Shown here piece by piece: positions 7,748-15,883 of a DNA stretch of 64,000 nt (the first letter of the stretch is position 1; each line of letters starts with the position of its first letter). The stretch spans positions 2,728,001 through 2,792,000 of the forward strand of contig NZ_CP040915.1 in assembly GCF_006352065.1 (NCBI RefSeq), given 5' to 3'. Under the pieces are notes generated by a model. That model saw nothing but the letters and a program-made list of their open reading frames with translations. It did not search any database and had not been told where the DNA came from. Both the position numbers and the translations under genes were made by a program. The stretch is from Georgenia yuyongxinii (GTDB lineage Bacteria; Actinomycetota; Actinomycetes; Actinomycetales; Actinomycetaceae).

Positions 7748-9187
7748 TCAGCGCCGCAAGGCGGGCACCGGCGCCCACACGTCGCCCGGCAGGGGCCCGG
7801 GCAGCACCTCGGGCTCGGCGACGAACCGCGGCTCCGCATCCTCCGCCGTCGTCCGCTGGCGCTCGTAGTCACGCAGCAGGGCCACCACCCACGGGGCGAG
7901 ACGGATGAGCGCGACCAGGTTGACCAAGGTGATCACTGCCATGGCGGTGTCCATGAGGACCCACACCGTCTGCAGCGCGAGCACGGACCCGACGCCGGTG
8001 GTCAGCACCGTCACCGCGCCGAGCACGCGGCGGGCGGAGCCACCGGCACGCAGGAAGTCCATGTTCACCTCGGCGTAGGCGTAGGCGCCAAGGATCGAGG
8101 AGAAGCCGAAGAAGAAGATCATGATCGTCATCGGCCAGGCCATCCAGCCGCCGAGCTGGGTGGTCACGGCCGTGGTGGTCAGCTCCGCGCCGGCCTCGAT
8201 GCCGGTGACGCCCGGGACGTAGATGCTCGCGCCGGAGGCCAGGATGATGAACGCCGTCGAGGTGCAGACGAACATGGTGTCGACGAAGACCCCGAGCGAC
8301 TGGATCAGGCCCTGCTGCACCGGGTGGGCCACGGTGGCGGTGGCCGCGGCGTTGGGGTTGGTGCCCATGCCGGCCTCGTTGGAGAACAGCCCGCGGCGCA
8401 CACCGTTGAGGATCGCGGCCACCGCCCCGCCGCCCACGCCGGCGAGCCCTGCTCGCATCCCGAACGCGCCGGCAAAGATGTCGGCGAAGAACTGCGGGAC
8501 CGCGTCGAGGTTGACCGCGATCACCGCGACCGCGATGGCCACGTAGCCCAACGCCATTGCGGGGGTCATGATCTCGGCGACGCGGGCCACGAGCCTGACG
8601 CCACCGAACACCACCAGCGCGGTGAGGACCACCAGCACCAGGGCGGTGGCCCAGGTGGGCACGCCGTGGGAGTGCTCGACGGTCGCCGAGATGGTGTTCG
8701 CCTGGACCATCGGCATGGCCAGCGCCATGGAGAGCACGAGCAGGACGGCGAACGCGGTCCCCCACCGGCGCGATCCCAGGCCGCGGGCGATGTAGTACGC
8801 CGGACCGCCGCGGAAGGTGCCGTCCAGCGCCCGGACCTTGAACACCTGCGCGAGAGTGGCCTCGGCGAACGAGGTGGCCATGCCCACGAGGGAGACGAGC
8901 CACATCCAGAAGATCGCGCCGGGTCCGCCGAGGATCAGGGCGATCGCGACGCCGGTGATGTTCCCGATCCCGATGCGGGTCGCCATGCCGATCGCGAAGG
9001 CCTGGAAGGAGGAGATGCCGCCGTCGGCGCCGCGGCGCGAGCGGGTGGCGTAGGACACCATCTGCGTGAACAGGCGCACCTGCACCGCACGCGTGCGCCA
9101 GGTCATCACCACGCCCACGAGCACGAGCAGCCCGATGAGCAGGGAGGTGTAGACGGCGTCGTTGACGGCGGTGAGCAGATCGGTCAT
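7748..9187 (-). CDS. Sodium:alanine/glycine symporter, AGCS family (AlsT-like)
   Basis: 479 aa from the ATG at 9187; a second ATG at 9199 is possible and ribosome binding sites are weak for both. The AGCS signatures are clear: ATRIGIGNITGVAIALILGG near residue 75, the family motif FSNEAGMGTNPNAAATA near the middle, and about 10-11 hydrophobic helices. These carriers bring in alanine or glycine with sodium. The C-terminus after the last helix is short and hydrophilic (YERQRTTAEDAEPRF...). It is transcribed alone, divergent from the helicase gene; the intergenic region carries a 20-bp direct repeat. Confidence 0.93.
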   Translation of the reverse strand: MTDLLTAVNDAVYTSLLIGLLVLVGVVMTWRTRAVQVRLFTQMVSYATRSRRGADGGISSFQAFAIGMATRIGIGNITGVAIALILGGPGAIFWMWLVSLVGMATSFAEATLAQVFKVRALDGTFRGGPAYYIARGLGSRRWGTAFAVLLVLSMALAMPMVQANTISATVEHSHGVPTWATALVLVVLTALVVFGGVRLVARVAEIMTPAMALGYVAIAVAVIAVNLDAVPQFFADIFAGAFGMRAGLAGVGGGAVAAILNGVRRGLFSNEAGMGTNPNAAATATVAHPVQQGLIQSLGVFVDTMFVCTSTAFIILASGASIYVPGVTGIEAGAELTTTAVTTQLGGWMAWPMTIMIFFFGFSSILGAYAYAEVNMDFLRAGGSARRVLGAVTVLTTGVGSVLALQTVWVLMDTAMAVITLVNLVALIRLAPWVVALLRDYERQRTTAEDAEPRFVAEPEVLPGPLPGDVWAPVPALRR

Positions 9188-9273
9188 TCGGGATTCCATT
9201 TCGGGGACGACGGCGGGGCGCCCGCCCCAGGTCCGCCGTCGATGGTGGCACATCGGTGCAGTGCGGCGCCGTG

Positions 9274-9315
9274 GTGCCCGTCACGCCGCTCGCATGTGCC
9301 CGTCACGCCGCTCGC
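9274..9315. repeat. Tandem 20-bp direct repeat
   Basis: GTGCCCGTCACGCCGCTCGC occurs at 9274-9293 and again at 9296-9315 (22-bp period). A degenerate third copy (CCCGTCACCCGCC) follows from about 9321. It lies in the divergent AGCS-helicase intergenic region. Confidence 0.85.
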
Positions 9316-9429
9316 CGGTACCCGTCACCCGCCGGGGACGGTGCTCGATGCGCGACCGCTGGAGAAGGCGGGATCGAGATGTCGACCTCTCACCCCGGGC
9401 CCGTGGGCGCCGTCTGAGAGGATCGGAGG

Positions 9430-12093
9430 ATGTCGACCACCGCGCTCAACCTCGTCCTGGACGACCTGCTGCCCGAGGGTGAGACGGCCGCGCCGGACGC
9501 CGACGCCATCTACGCGGCCTTCGAGTCCTGGGCCACCGAGACCGGCCTGACCCTCTACCCCCACCAGGAGGAGGCGGTCATGGAGCTGGTCTCCGGCTCC
9601 CACGTCGTCCTCGCCACCCCCACCGGCTCGGGGAAGTCGCTGGTCGCCATGGGCGCTCTTTTCGCCGCCATGGCCACCGGGCGCACCGGCTACTACACCG
9701 CCCCGCTCAAGGCGCTGGTGTCGGAGAAGTTCTTCGACCTGGTGGGCCTGTTCGGCTCCGCCAACGTCGGCATGGTCACCGGGGACTCCGCGATCAACCC
9801 CGACGCCCCGATCATCTGCTGCACCGCGGAGATCCTCGCCAACCAGGCGCTGCGCGACGGCGCCGACACCGACGCCGGCGTGGTGGTCATGGACGAGTTC
9901 CACTTCTACGCCGACCCCCAGCGCGGCTGGGCCTGGCAGGTGCCCCTCCTCGAGCTGCCGCATGCCCAGTTCCTGCTCATGAGCGCCACCCTGGGCGACG
10001 TCTCCTTCTTCGTCGAGGACCTGCGGCGCCGCACCGGCACGGACGTCGCGGTCGTCGACGACGCCGAGCGGCCCGTCCCGCTGACCTACACCTACTCCCT
10101 CGAGCCCATCCAGGACCTGCTCCTCGAGCTGGTCTCCACCCACCGCGCCCCGGTGTACGTGGTCCACTTCGCGCAGAAGGACGCCGTCGAGCGGGCACAG
10201 TCGCTGACCTCGGTGCAGGTGGCCACCCGCGAGCAGCGCGACCGGATCGCCGCCGCACTGGGCGACTTCCGCTTCGGGCCCGGCTTCGGCGCGATCCTGT
10301 CCCGGCTGCTGCGCCACGGGGTCGGCGTGCACCACGCCGGGATGCTCCCGCGCTACCGCCGCCTGGTCGAGCGGCTCACCCAGGCCGGGCTGCTCGGCGT
10401 CATCTGCGGCACGGACACCCTCGGGGTGGGCATCAACGTGCCCATCCGCACTGTGGTGCTGACCTCGTTGACCAAGTTCGACGGCGAGAAGTCGCGCCAC
10501 CTCTCCGCCCGCGAGTTCCACCAGATCGCCGGGCGCGCCGGCCGCGCCGGGTTCGACACCGTCGGCGAGGTCGTCGTCCAGGCCCCGGAGCACGTCATCG
10601 AGAACGCCAAGGCCCTCGCCAAGGCCGGCGACGACGAGCGCAAGCGCCGCAAGATCGTGCGCAAGAAGGCCCCCTCCGGGGTGGTGAACTGGACCGACAA
10701 GACCTTCGAGCGCCTGCGCGACGCCACCCCCGAGCCGCTGACCAGCCAGTTCCGGGTGACCCACACCATGGTGCTGTCGGTGCTGGCCCGGCCCGGCGAC
10801 CCGGTGGCGGCCATGTACCGCCTGGTCACCGACAACCACGAGCCCGAGCGTGACCGCAACCCGCACCTGCGCCGGGCCATCGAGATCTACCGGTCGCTGC
10901 GCGCGGCCGGCGTGGTCGAGCACGCCGACGCCACCTGGCGCCGCGCCCACCCGAGCGAGCCATATGTTCGCCTGACGGTGGACCTGCCGCGGGACTTCGC
11001 GCTCAACGCCCCGCTGTCCCCCTTCGCGCTGGCCGCCCTGGAGCTGCTCGACGTGGAGGACCCGGACTTCGCGCTCGACGTCGTCTCGGTCATCGAGGCG
11101 ACCCTGGAGGACCCCCGCCCACTGCTGTACGCCCAGCAAAGGGCACTCAAGGGCGAGGCCGTGGGCGCGATGAAGGCCGAGGGCCTGGAGTACGACGAGC
11201 GCATGGCGCTGCTCGAGGACGTCACCTGGCCCCGCCCGCTGGCCGAGCTGCTCGAGGCGGCGCTGGCCACGTACCGGCGGACCAACCCGTGGGTGTCCGA
11301 CTACGAGCTGCAGCCCAAGTCCGTGGTGCGCGAGATGGTCGAGCAGGCCATGACGTTCTCCGAGCTCGTCTCGCGCTACCAGCTCGCCAGGTCCGAGGGT
11401 GTGGTGCTGCGGTACCTCACCGACGCCTATCGCGCGCTGCGGCAGGTGGTCCCTGACTGGGCGCGCACCGAGGAGGTCACCGCCGTGGTGGACTGGCTCG
11501 GGAACCTGGTCCGCTCGGTCGACTCCTCGCTGCTCGACGAGTGGGAGGCCCTCTCCGCCGGTGCCGCGGCCGCCGCGGGCGCCGTCGTCGTCCCCGAGGA
11601 CGCCTCCACCGCCGTCGCCGAGCGGCGCTTCGGCGAGGGCCCCGACGGCGAGGTGGCACTGACCCGGAACCGGCACGCGTTCCGGGTGGCGGTACGCAAC
11701 GCGCTGTTCCGCCGGGTCGACGCGCTCGGGCGGGAGGCCTACGTCGCCCTGGGGCACCTGGACCGGGAGGCGGGGTGGGACACCGACCGCTGGGAGTCGG
11801 CCATGGCGCCGTACTGGGCCGAGTACGACTGGCTGGGCACCGGGCCCGAGGCGCGGGCCGCGTCCCTGGTGAGCATCGTCGAGCAGCCGAGCGACGCCGA
11901 CCTGCCGGCCGCCCTCGCCGGCACCCACCTCGGCGACCTCGCCCCCGGTTCCGAGCGCGTGTGGCTGGTGCGGCAGACCTTCGACGACCCGGCCGGCGAC
12001 CACGACTGGGGCCTGACCGCGCTGGTCGACCTCGACGCCTCCGACGCGACCGGCGCCGTCGTGCTGAAGGTGCTCGACGTCGGCCCCCGCTGA
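9430..12093 (+). CDS. DEAD/DEAH-box helicase with C-terminal DUF3516
   Basis: 887 aa, start supported by GGAGG 2 nt before the ATG. SF2 helicase core: Q-motif region (LYPHQEEAVMELVSG, about 42-56), Walker A ATPTGSGKS (60-68), Walker B/motif II as DEFH (about 157-160), motif III SAT, helicase C-terminal domain with GMLPRYRRLVERL, TDTLGVGINVPIRTVV and motif VI QIAGRAGRAGFD. Residues from about 430 to the end form DUF3516, found in actinobacteria beside this Ski2/Mtr4-like helicase core. It should unwind RNA or DNA with ATP; the biological role is not established. Three copies of the 19-20-bp GAGATGTC repeat begin 22 nt after the stop codon. Confidence 0.93.
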   Translation: MSTTALNLVLDDLLPEGETAAPDADAIYAAFESWATETGLTLYPHQEEAVMELVSGSHVVLATPTGSGKSLVAMGALFAAMATGRTGYYTAPLKALVSEKFFDLVGLFGSANVGMVTGDSAINPDAPIICCTAEILANQALRDGADTDAGVVVMDEFHFYADPQRGWAWQVPLLELPHAQFLLMSATLGDVSFFVEDLRRRTGTDVAVVDDAERPVPLTYTYSLEPIQDLLLELVSTHRAPVYVVHFAQKDAVERAQSLTSVQVATREQRDRIAAALGDFRFGPGFGAILSRLLRHGVGVHHAGMLPRYRRLVERLTQAGLLGVICGTDTLGVGINVPIRTVVLTSLTKFDGEKSRHLSAREFHQIAGRAGRAGFDTVGEVVVQAPEHVIENAKALAKAGDDERKRRKIVRKKAPSGVVNWTDKTFERLRDATPEPLTSQFRVTHTMVLSVLARPGDPVAAMYRLVTDNHEPERDRNPHLRRAIEIYRSLRAAGVVEHADATWRRAHPSEPYVRLTVDLPRDFALNAPLSPFALAALELLDVEDPDFALDVVSVIEATLEDPRPLLYAQQRALKGEAVGAMKAEGLEYDERMALLEDVTWPRPLAELLEAALATYRRTNPWVSDYELQPKSVVREMVEQAMTFSELVSRYQLARSEGVVLRYLTDAYRALRQVVPDWARTEEVTAVVDWLGNLVRSVDSSLLDEWEALSAGAAAAAGAVVVPEDASTAVAERRFGEGPDGEVALTRNRHAFRVAVRNALFRRVDALGREAYVALGHLDREAGWDTDRWESAMAPYWAEYDWLGTGPEARAASLVSIVEQPSDADLPAALAGTHLGDLAPGSERVWLVRQTFDDPAGDHDWGLTALVDLDASDATGAVVLKVLDVGPR

Positions 12094-12114
12094 CCCCTGC
12101 CTCGCCGCACCGGC

Positions 12115-12180
12115 GAGATGTCATCTTCTCCTCGAGATGTCACCTTTCTCGGCGAGATGTCACTTCTTCTTTTGCGAGAC
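12115..12180 (+). repeat. GAGATGTC repeat array, copy A (behind helicase gene)
   Basis: GAGATGTC recurs at 12115, 12134 and 12154 (periods 19 and 20 bp), with a weaker GAGAC at 12176; the units differ in the A/T-rich filler (TCTTCTCCTC, ACCTTTCTCGGC, ACTTCTTCTTTTGC). The same unit lies behind ilvC and gatB. No transposase or open gene is present in the 278 bp between the helicase and ybaK. Confidence 0.85.
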
Positions 12181-12371
12181 ATCGCCACCGTCCACAGGGC
12201 ATCGGCGCACGGCCGGCTGACCTGCATCCATGAGGCCGTGGGCGCCGATGTGGCTCACCGACCGCAAGCTCGACAGGACAACCCCCGTTGTGGGTGCGCA
12301 AGCCGGCCGACGCCAAGCCCGGCTGACGACCCGGACCGCGCCACGGGCGCCGGACCTGAGAGCATCGCCGC

Positions 12372-12863
12372 GTGGCGAAGAAGACGACCCCCGCGGGCAC
12401 CCCCGCCCTGCTCGCGCTCGCGCGAGCCGGCGTGGCGCACGAGGTCCGCGCCTACGAGCACGACCCCCGCAGCGGCCTGAGCTTCGGTGAGGAGGCCGCT
12501 GTCGTCCTCAAGGTCGAGCCGGCGCGGGTGTTCAAGACCCTCGTGACCGCGGTGGACGGCGTGCTGACGGTCGCGGTGGTCCCCGTCACCGGCCGGCTGG
12601 ACCTCAAGGCGCTCGCAACGGCGGTCGGCGGGAAGCGGGCGGTGATGGCCGAACCGGCCGCGGCCGAGCGTGCCACCGGGTACGTCGTCGGCGGCATCTC
12701 GCCGCTGGGCCAGCGCAGCCGGCTGGCCACCGTGGTCGACGCAAGCGCGGCGACCTACCCGACAGTGCTGGTCAGCGCCGGGCGCCGCGGCCTGGACGTC
12801 GAGCTCGCCCCGGCGGACCTCATCGCGCTGACCGGGGCCGTCGTCGCGGTGGTGGCCCGGTGA
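12372..12863 (+). CDS. ybaK: Cys-tRNA(Pro)/Cys-tRNA(Cys) deacylase, YbaK/EbsC family
   Basis: 163 aa from a GTG at 12372, close to the family's usual 155-160 aa. YbaK hydrolyses mischarged Cys-tRNA(Pro) in the cytosol, supporting ProRS fidelity. Seen: TPALLALARAGVAHEVRAYEHD at the N-terminus, then VFKTLVTAVDG with the conserved lysine, AVVPVTGRLDLKALA, and the C-terminal YVVGGISPLGQRSRL and VSAGRRGLDVELAPADLIALTGA, all typical of YbaK. The last 27 bp and the stop are part of a 30-bp duplication whose second copy provides the start of the next gene. Confidence 0.93.
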   Translation: MAKKTTPAGTPALLALARAGVAHEVRAYEHDPRSGLSFGEEAAVVLKVEPARVFKTLVTAVDGVLTVAVVPVTGRLDLKALATAVGGKRAVMAEPAAAERATGYVVGGISPLGQRSRLATVVDASAATYPTVLVSAGRRGLDVELAPADLIALTGAVVAVVAR

Positions 12864-12898
12864 GCCCCGCCGTCGTCGCGGTAGTGGCCCGGTGAGCC
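12837..12898. repeat. 30-bp tandem duplication spanning ybaK stop and next start
   Basis: Two 30-bp copies at 12837-12866 and 12869-12898 differ at one base. Each holds the Val-Ala-Arg codons, a TGA and the sequence GGTGAGCC. The first ends ybaK; the second supplies the GTG start of the pentapeptide gene. Confidence 0.9.
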
Positions 12899-13536
12899 GC
12901 CGCACCTGGGAGGTGCCCGAGCCCGACGTCGCCCGCCACCTGGTACCAGTGCGCCCCGCGGACCTGAGCTCCGCCACCGTCGACGGCGCCGACCTGGCGG
13001 GGACGGACCTGCCCGAGCTCGTCCAGGCCCAGATCGAGGGGTCCTCCCTCGAGCGGGCGCGGGCCGGCGGCGGGCACTGGCGCCGGGTCACCCTTGTGGA
13101 CTGCCGGCTCGACGGCGCCGACCTGGCCAATCTCCGCGCCGAGGAGCTCACGCTCATGCGCACGAGCCTGCGCGAGGTGCGGCTGGTCGGCGCCCAGCTG
13201 GCTGGGGCCAGGCTGCGGGCCGTCCGGCTCGCGGGCTGCCTGGCACGGCTGAGCAGCTGGCGCAGCGCCCGGCTGCAGCAGGTGGTGCTCGAGGGCTGCG
13301 ACCTCGCCGAGGCCGACCTGACCGGCGCCGAGCTGACCGACGTCGTCCTGCGCGACTGCGTCCTCAGTGGCGCCCAGCTGGGCGGCATGCGGTGCGAGCG
13401 GGTCGAGCTGCGTGGCTGCCGCCTGGACGGGGTGAGCGGCGTCGCCGGGCTGCGCGGGGCGCGGGTGGCTGAGGAGGACGCCTACGAGCTGCTGCCGGCG
13501 ATGGCGCGGGAGCTGGGCATCACGATCGGCTCCTGA
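12892..13536 (+). CDS. Pentapeptide repeat-containing protein
   Basis: 214 aa from a GTG at 12892, 28 nt after ybaK, so probably co-transcribed. From about residue 25 onward the sequence runs in A(D/N)LXX-like pentapeptides (ATVDGADLAGTDL, CRLDGADLANLRAEEL, VGAQLAGARLRAVRLAG, CDLAEADLTGAELTDVVLRDC). This predicts a right-handed quadrilateral beta-helix. The register is interrupted around LARLSSWRSARLQQ. No signal peptide or membrane helix is present, so it is cytosolic. Some relatives mimic DNA and protect gyrase, but nothing here proves that role. Confidence 0.88.
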   Translation: MSRRTWEVPEPDVARHLVPVRPADLSSATVDGADLAGTDLPELVQAQIEGSSLERARAGGGHWRRVTLVDCRLDGADLANLRAEELTLMRTSLREVRLVGAQLAGARLRAVRLAGCLARLSSWRSARLQQVVLEGCDLAEADLTGAELTDVVLRDCVLSGAQLGGMRCERVELRGCRLDGVSGVAGLRGARVAEEDAYELLPAMARELGITIGS

Positions 13537-13553
13537 GCCCCTGGCGTTCTCTG

Positions 13554-13591
13554 GCAGACCGGGTGCGGCGTTGCAGACCGGGTGCGGCGTT
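13554..13591. repeat. Perfect 19-bp tandem duplication
   Basis: GCAGACCGGGTGCGGCGTT is present twice head to tail at 13554-13572 and 13573-13591, in the short gap between two convergent genes. Confidence 0.9.
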
Positions 13592-13599
13592 CCCCCGGC

Positions 13600-14175
13600 T
13601 CAGCCCTTCTCGGCCTTCGCCGCCGCCTTCGCGGCCCGCTTGTTCTCTCGTACCTCCTGCAGGGACCCGGCGTCGACGATGTCCGCCACGGACCGCCGCG
13701 ACCCCTCCTCGCCGTACGCTCCGGCAGCCTCGCGCCATCCCTCGGCCGTCAGCCCGCACTGCTTGCCGAGCAGCGCCAGGAAGATGCGGGCCTTCTGGTC
13801 CCCGAACCCGGGCAGCGCCTTGAGCCGCCGCAGCACCTCTGCACCGTCGGGGTCGCCGGACGTCCACAGCGCCGTGGCGTCGCCGCCGTAGTGCTCGAGC
13901 AGGTGCGCGCACAGCGCCTGGGTGCGCCCGGCCATCGACCCGGGATAGCGGTGCACCGCCGGCGGGGTCCGGAAGACCTCGGTGAGCCGCTCGGGGTCGG
14001 TCTCGGCGAGGGTACGGGCATCGAGGCCGCCGAGCCGCTCCCTGATCTTCAGCGGCCCTGCGAACGCCGTCTCCATCGCCACCTGCTGGTCCAGCAGCAT
14101 CCCGATCAGCAGGGCGAGGGGGTCGGTGGAGAGCAGGTCGTCCGCGGCGCCGTCGCCGGTGATGTGGAGAGCCAT
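13600..14175 (-). CDS. HhH-GPD-type base excision DNA repair protein
   Basis: 191 aa from the ATG at 14175 (MALHITGD, the conserved start of this family). It belongs to the short helix-hairpin-helix GPD glycosylase-like group. Seen: DPLALLIGMLLDQQVAMETAFAG (helical N-terminal part), a possible HhH segment around LKALPGFGDQKARIFLALLGKQ (about 129-150) and the trailing basic RENKRAAKAAAKAEKG. It lacks an iron-sulfur cysteine cluster. A DNA lesion glycosylase role is the family assignment; the base specificity is unknown. Confidence 0.85.
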   Translation of the reverse strand: MALHITGDGAADDLLSTDPLALLIGMLLDQQVAMETAFAGPLKIRERLGGLDARTLAETDPERLTEVFRTPPAVHRYPGSMAGRTQALCAHLLEHYGGDATALWTSGDPDGAEVLRRLKALPGFGDQKARIFLALLGKQCGLTAEGWREAAGAYGEEGSRRSVADIVDAGSLQEVRENKRAAKAAAKAEKG

Positions 14176-14264
14176 GCGCGTCAGTCTCCCACCCCGGGAC
14201 CCCAGGATCACTCACGGGCGACGTCGTCACCCTGCTCCCTGTGAGGTGCTTCCGGTGCCGCGCC

Positions 14265-15677
14265 TCAGTCCGCGGGCGCTGGGGGCGCCGCGGGACGGTT
14301 CGCCGGTAGCTTGGCGCCGGCGACCAGACCGACGAGCCCGACCACGACGAGGACGACCAGCGCCAGGGCGTAGTTCCGCCCCGGGGTCGCGGCGAGACCC
14401 GCGACCAGGACCGTGCCGGCGATCGCGGTCCCGAGCGACGAGCCGAGGTTCGACACGCTGCGCGAGAGGCCGGAGATCTCGCCCTGCTGCGCCTCGGGGA
14501 ACGCGGACTGCACCACGTTGACCGATGGCGTGAGCATGATGCCGATGCCGAGCCCGAGGACGAAGAGCCCGGGGGCGAGGGCCCACGCGCTCTGCGAGAC
14601 CCGCACCAGCAGGATGAGCAACACGATGCCGACGATGGTGACGGCGAAGCCGGTGACGATGAGGGTGCGCTGTGCGCGGCGCTGGGCGAGGCGCTGCGCG
14701 GCGAGCGAGGCCAGCAGCACCCCGACGGTGGCCGCAGTGAAGATGACGCCCGTCTCGATCGCGTTGTACCCCCGCGACACCTGCAGGTACGCCGCGACGA
14801 CGAACGAGGTGCCCATGAGCATGAGCCACTGGGCGTTCTGCGTGACGAGGCCGAGATTCGAGGTGCGGTTGCGGAACAGCTTGGTCGACAGCAACGGTTC
14901 CTTCCCCGCCCGCTCCTTGGCCCGCACGGAGGCGAAGAACCAGACGAGGAAGAGGACGCCGGCCACCAGGAGACCGAGGCTGAGGAGCAGGTTGTTGTCG
15001 GCGGCCAGGATCCCCGTGACGATGAGGATGAGGCCGACGGCGGACAGGATCGCCCCACCAACGTCGAAGTGGCGCGTCGGGTCCGCCGGCAGGGGGTCCT
15101 CGAGGCTGCGCCGGCTGAGCAGGACGATCAGGCCGATGACCAGCGCCTGGAAGATGAACGCCGCCCGCCAGCTGATCGCGGTGGCGATGAGGCCACCGAT
15201 CAGCGGCCCGGTGGCCGCGCCGATGCCGGCCGCAGCGTTGATCGCCCCGAACGCCCGGGCCCGGGAGGTGGTTCCGGTGAACAGCATCGTCGCGAGGATG
15301 TACACCGGCGGGATGAGCAGCGCCGTGCCGATGCCCTCGAGGATGGAGTTGCCGAGGATGAGTACCCCGAGGTTAGGGGCGGCGGCGCTGATGAGCGCGC
15401 CGACCGCGTACACCACGAGTCCCACGTTGAGGCACCGCTTGCGGCCGTACCGGTCCGTGAGCTTGCCACCCGGGATCATGAACGCCGCCATGACGAGCAG
15501 AAAGAGCGTGATCGCGACCTGGATGCCCTGGACCGTGGTGTTCAGGTCCTCAGCCATGTCGTTGATCATCACGTTCATGTTCGAGCCGGCGAAGCTGCAG
15601 ATGAACTGCGCCAGTGCCAGCGGGAGCAGCACGCCACGCGCGACGGCCGACGGCCGTGCACTCACCCGTTCGACCAT
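14265..15677 (-). CDS. MFS transporter, DHA2 (EmrB/QacA-type) drug exporter
   Basis: 470 aa from the ATG at 15677, with GGAGGCGG about 8 nt upstream; longer in-frame starts lack a ribosome binding site. Fourteen-helix drug:H+ antiporter pattern: FICSFAGSNMNVMINDMAEDL in helix 1, PGGKLTDRYGRKRCL (loop 2-3 motif A), and a motif-C-like AINAAAGIGAATGPLIGGLI around helix 5. Exports small hydrophobic compounds by family inference. It is divergent from the GH15 gene across a 206-bp region that holds a perfect 17-bp palindrome. Confidence 0.9.
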   Translation of the reverse strand: MVERVSARPSAVARGVLLPLALAQFICSFAGSNMNVMINDMAEDLNTTVQGIQVAITLFLLVMAAFMIPGGKLTDRYGRKRCLNVGLVVYAVGALISAAAPNLGVLILGNSILEGIGTALLIPPVYILATMLFTGTTSRARAFGAINAAAGIGAATGPLIGGLIATAISWRAAFIFQALVIGLIVLLSRRSLEDPLPADPTRHFDVGGAILSAVGLILIVTGILAADNNLLLSLGLLVAGVLFLVWFFASVRAKERAGKEPLLSTKLFRNRTSNLGLVTQNAQWLMLMGTSFVVAAYLQVSRGYNAIETGVIFTAATVGVLLASLAAQRLAQRRAQRTLIVTGFAVTIVGIVLLILLVRVSQSAWALAPGLFVLGLGIGIMLTPSVNVVQSAFPEAQQGEISGLSRSVSNLGSSLGTAIAGTVLVAGLAATPGRNYALALVVLVVVGLVGLVAGAKLPANRPAAPPAPAD

Positions 15678-15787
15678 TTGTCCACCGCCTCCATAGGGCA
15701 CTGTCCTTCGGCCCCTCACAGTGCTGGCCCCACTCCGTCGTCGCATCATGCGCCGGTGATGAGCGACCGGCCGGGCCACCGGTCGGG

Positions 15788-15804
15788 TCATCCCGTCGGG
15801 ATGA
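15788..15804. promoter_or_regulatory. Perfect palindrome, candidate operator
   Basis: TCATCCCG-T-CGGGATGA, 8-bp arms around a single base, in the intergenic region between the divergent MFS exporter and GH15 genes. A looser pair CATCA...TGATG lies just upstream. The placement fits an operator controlling one or both genes. Confidence 0.5.
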
Positions 15805-15883
15805 TGCCCGGCTCCCGGCTCCTGCCCGACGGTGGGCGGTAACCATGCAGGCGTCAGGGCGAAGGCCCGGAGGAGCGAGGATC

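Noticed and set aside
7631-9550. 639-aa plus-strand frame over the AGCS symporter
   Set aside because: Composition is dominated by Gly, Arg and His with no recognisable domain; the minus-strand frame is a clear transporter.
9325-12003. 892-aa open frame on the minus strand opposite the helicase gene
   Set aside because: It is an antisense shadow caused by high GC; the product is low-complexity Gly/Arg/Val/His, with no family motif, while the plus-strand frame has all helicase motifs.
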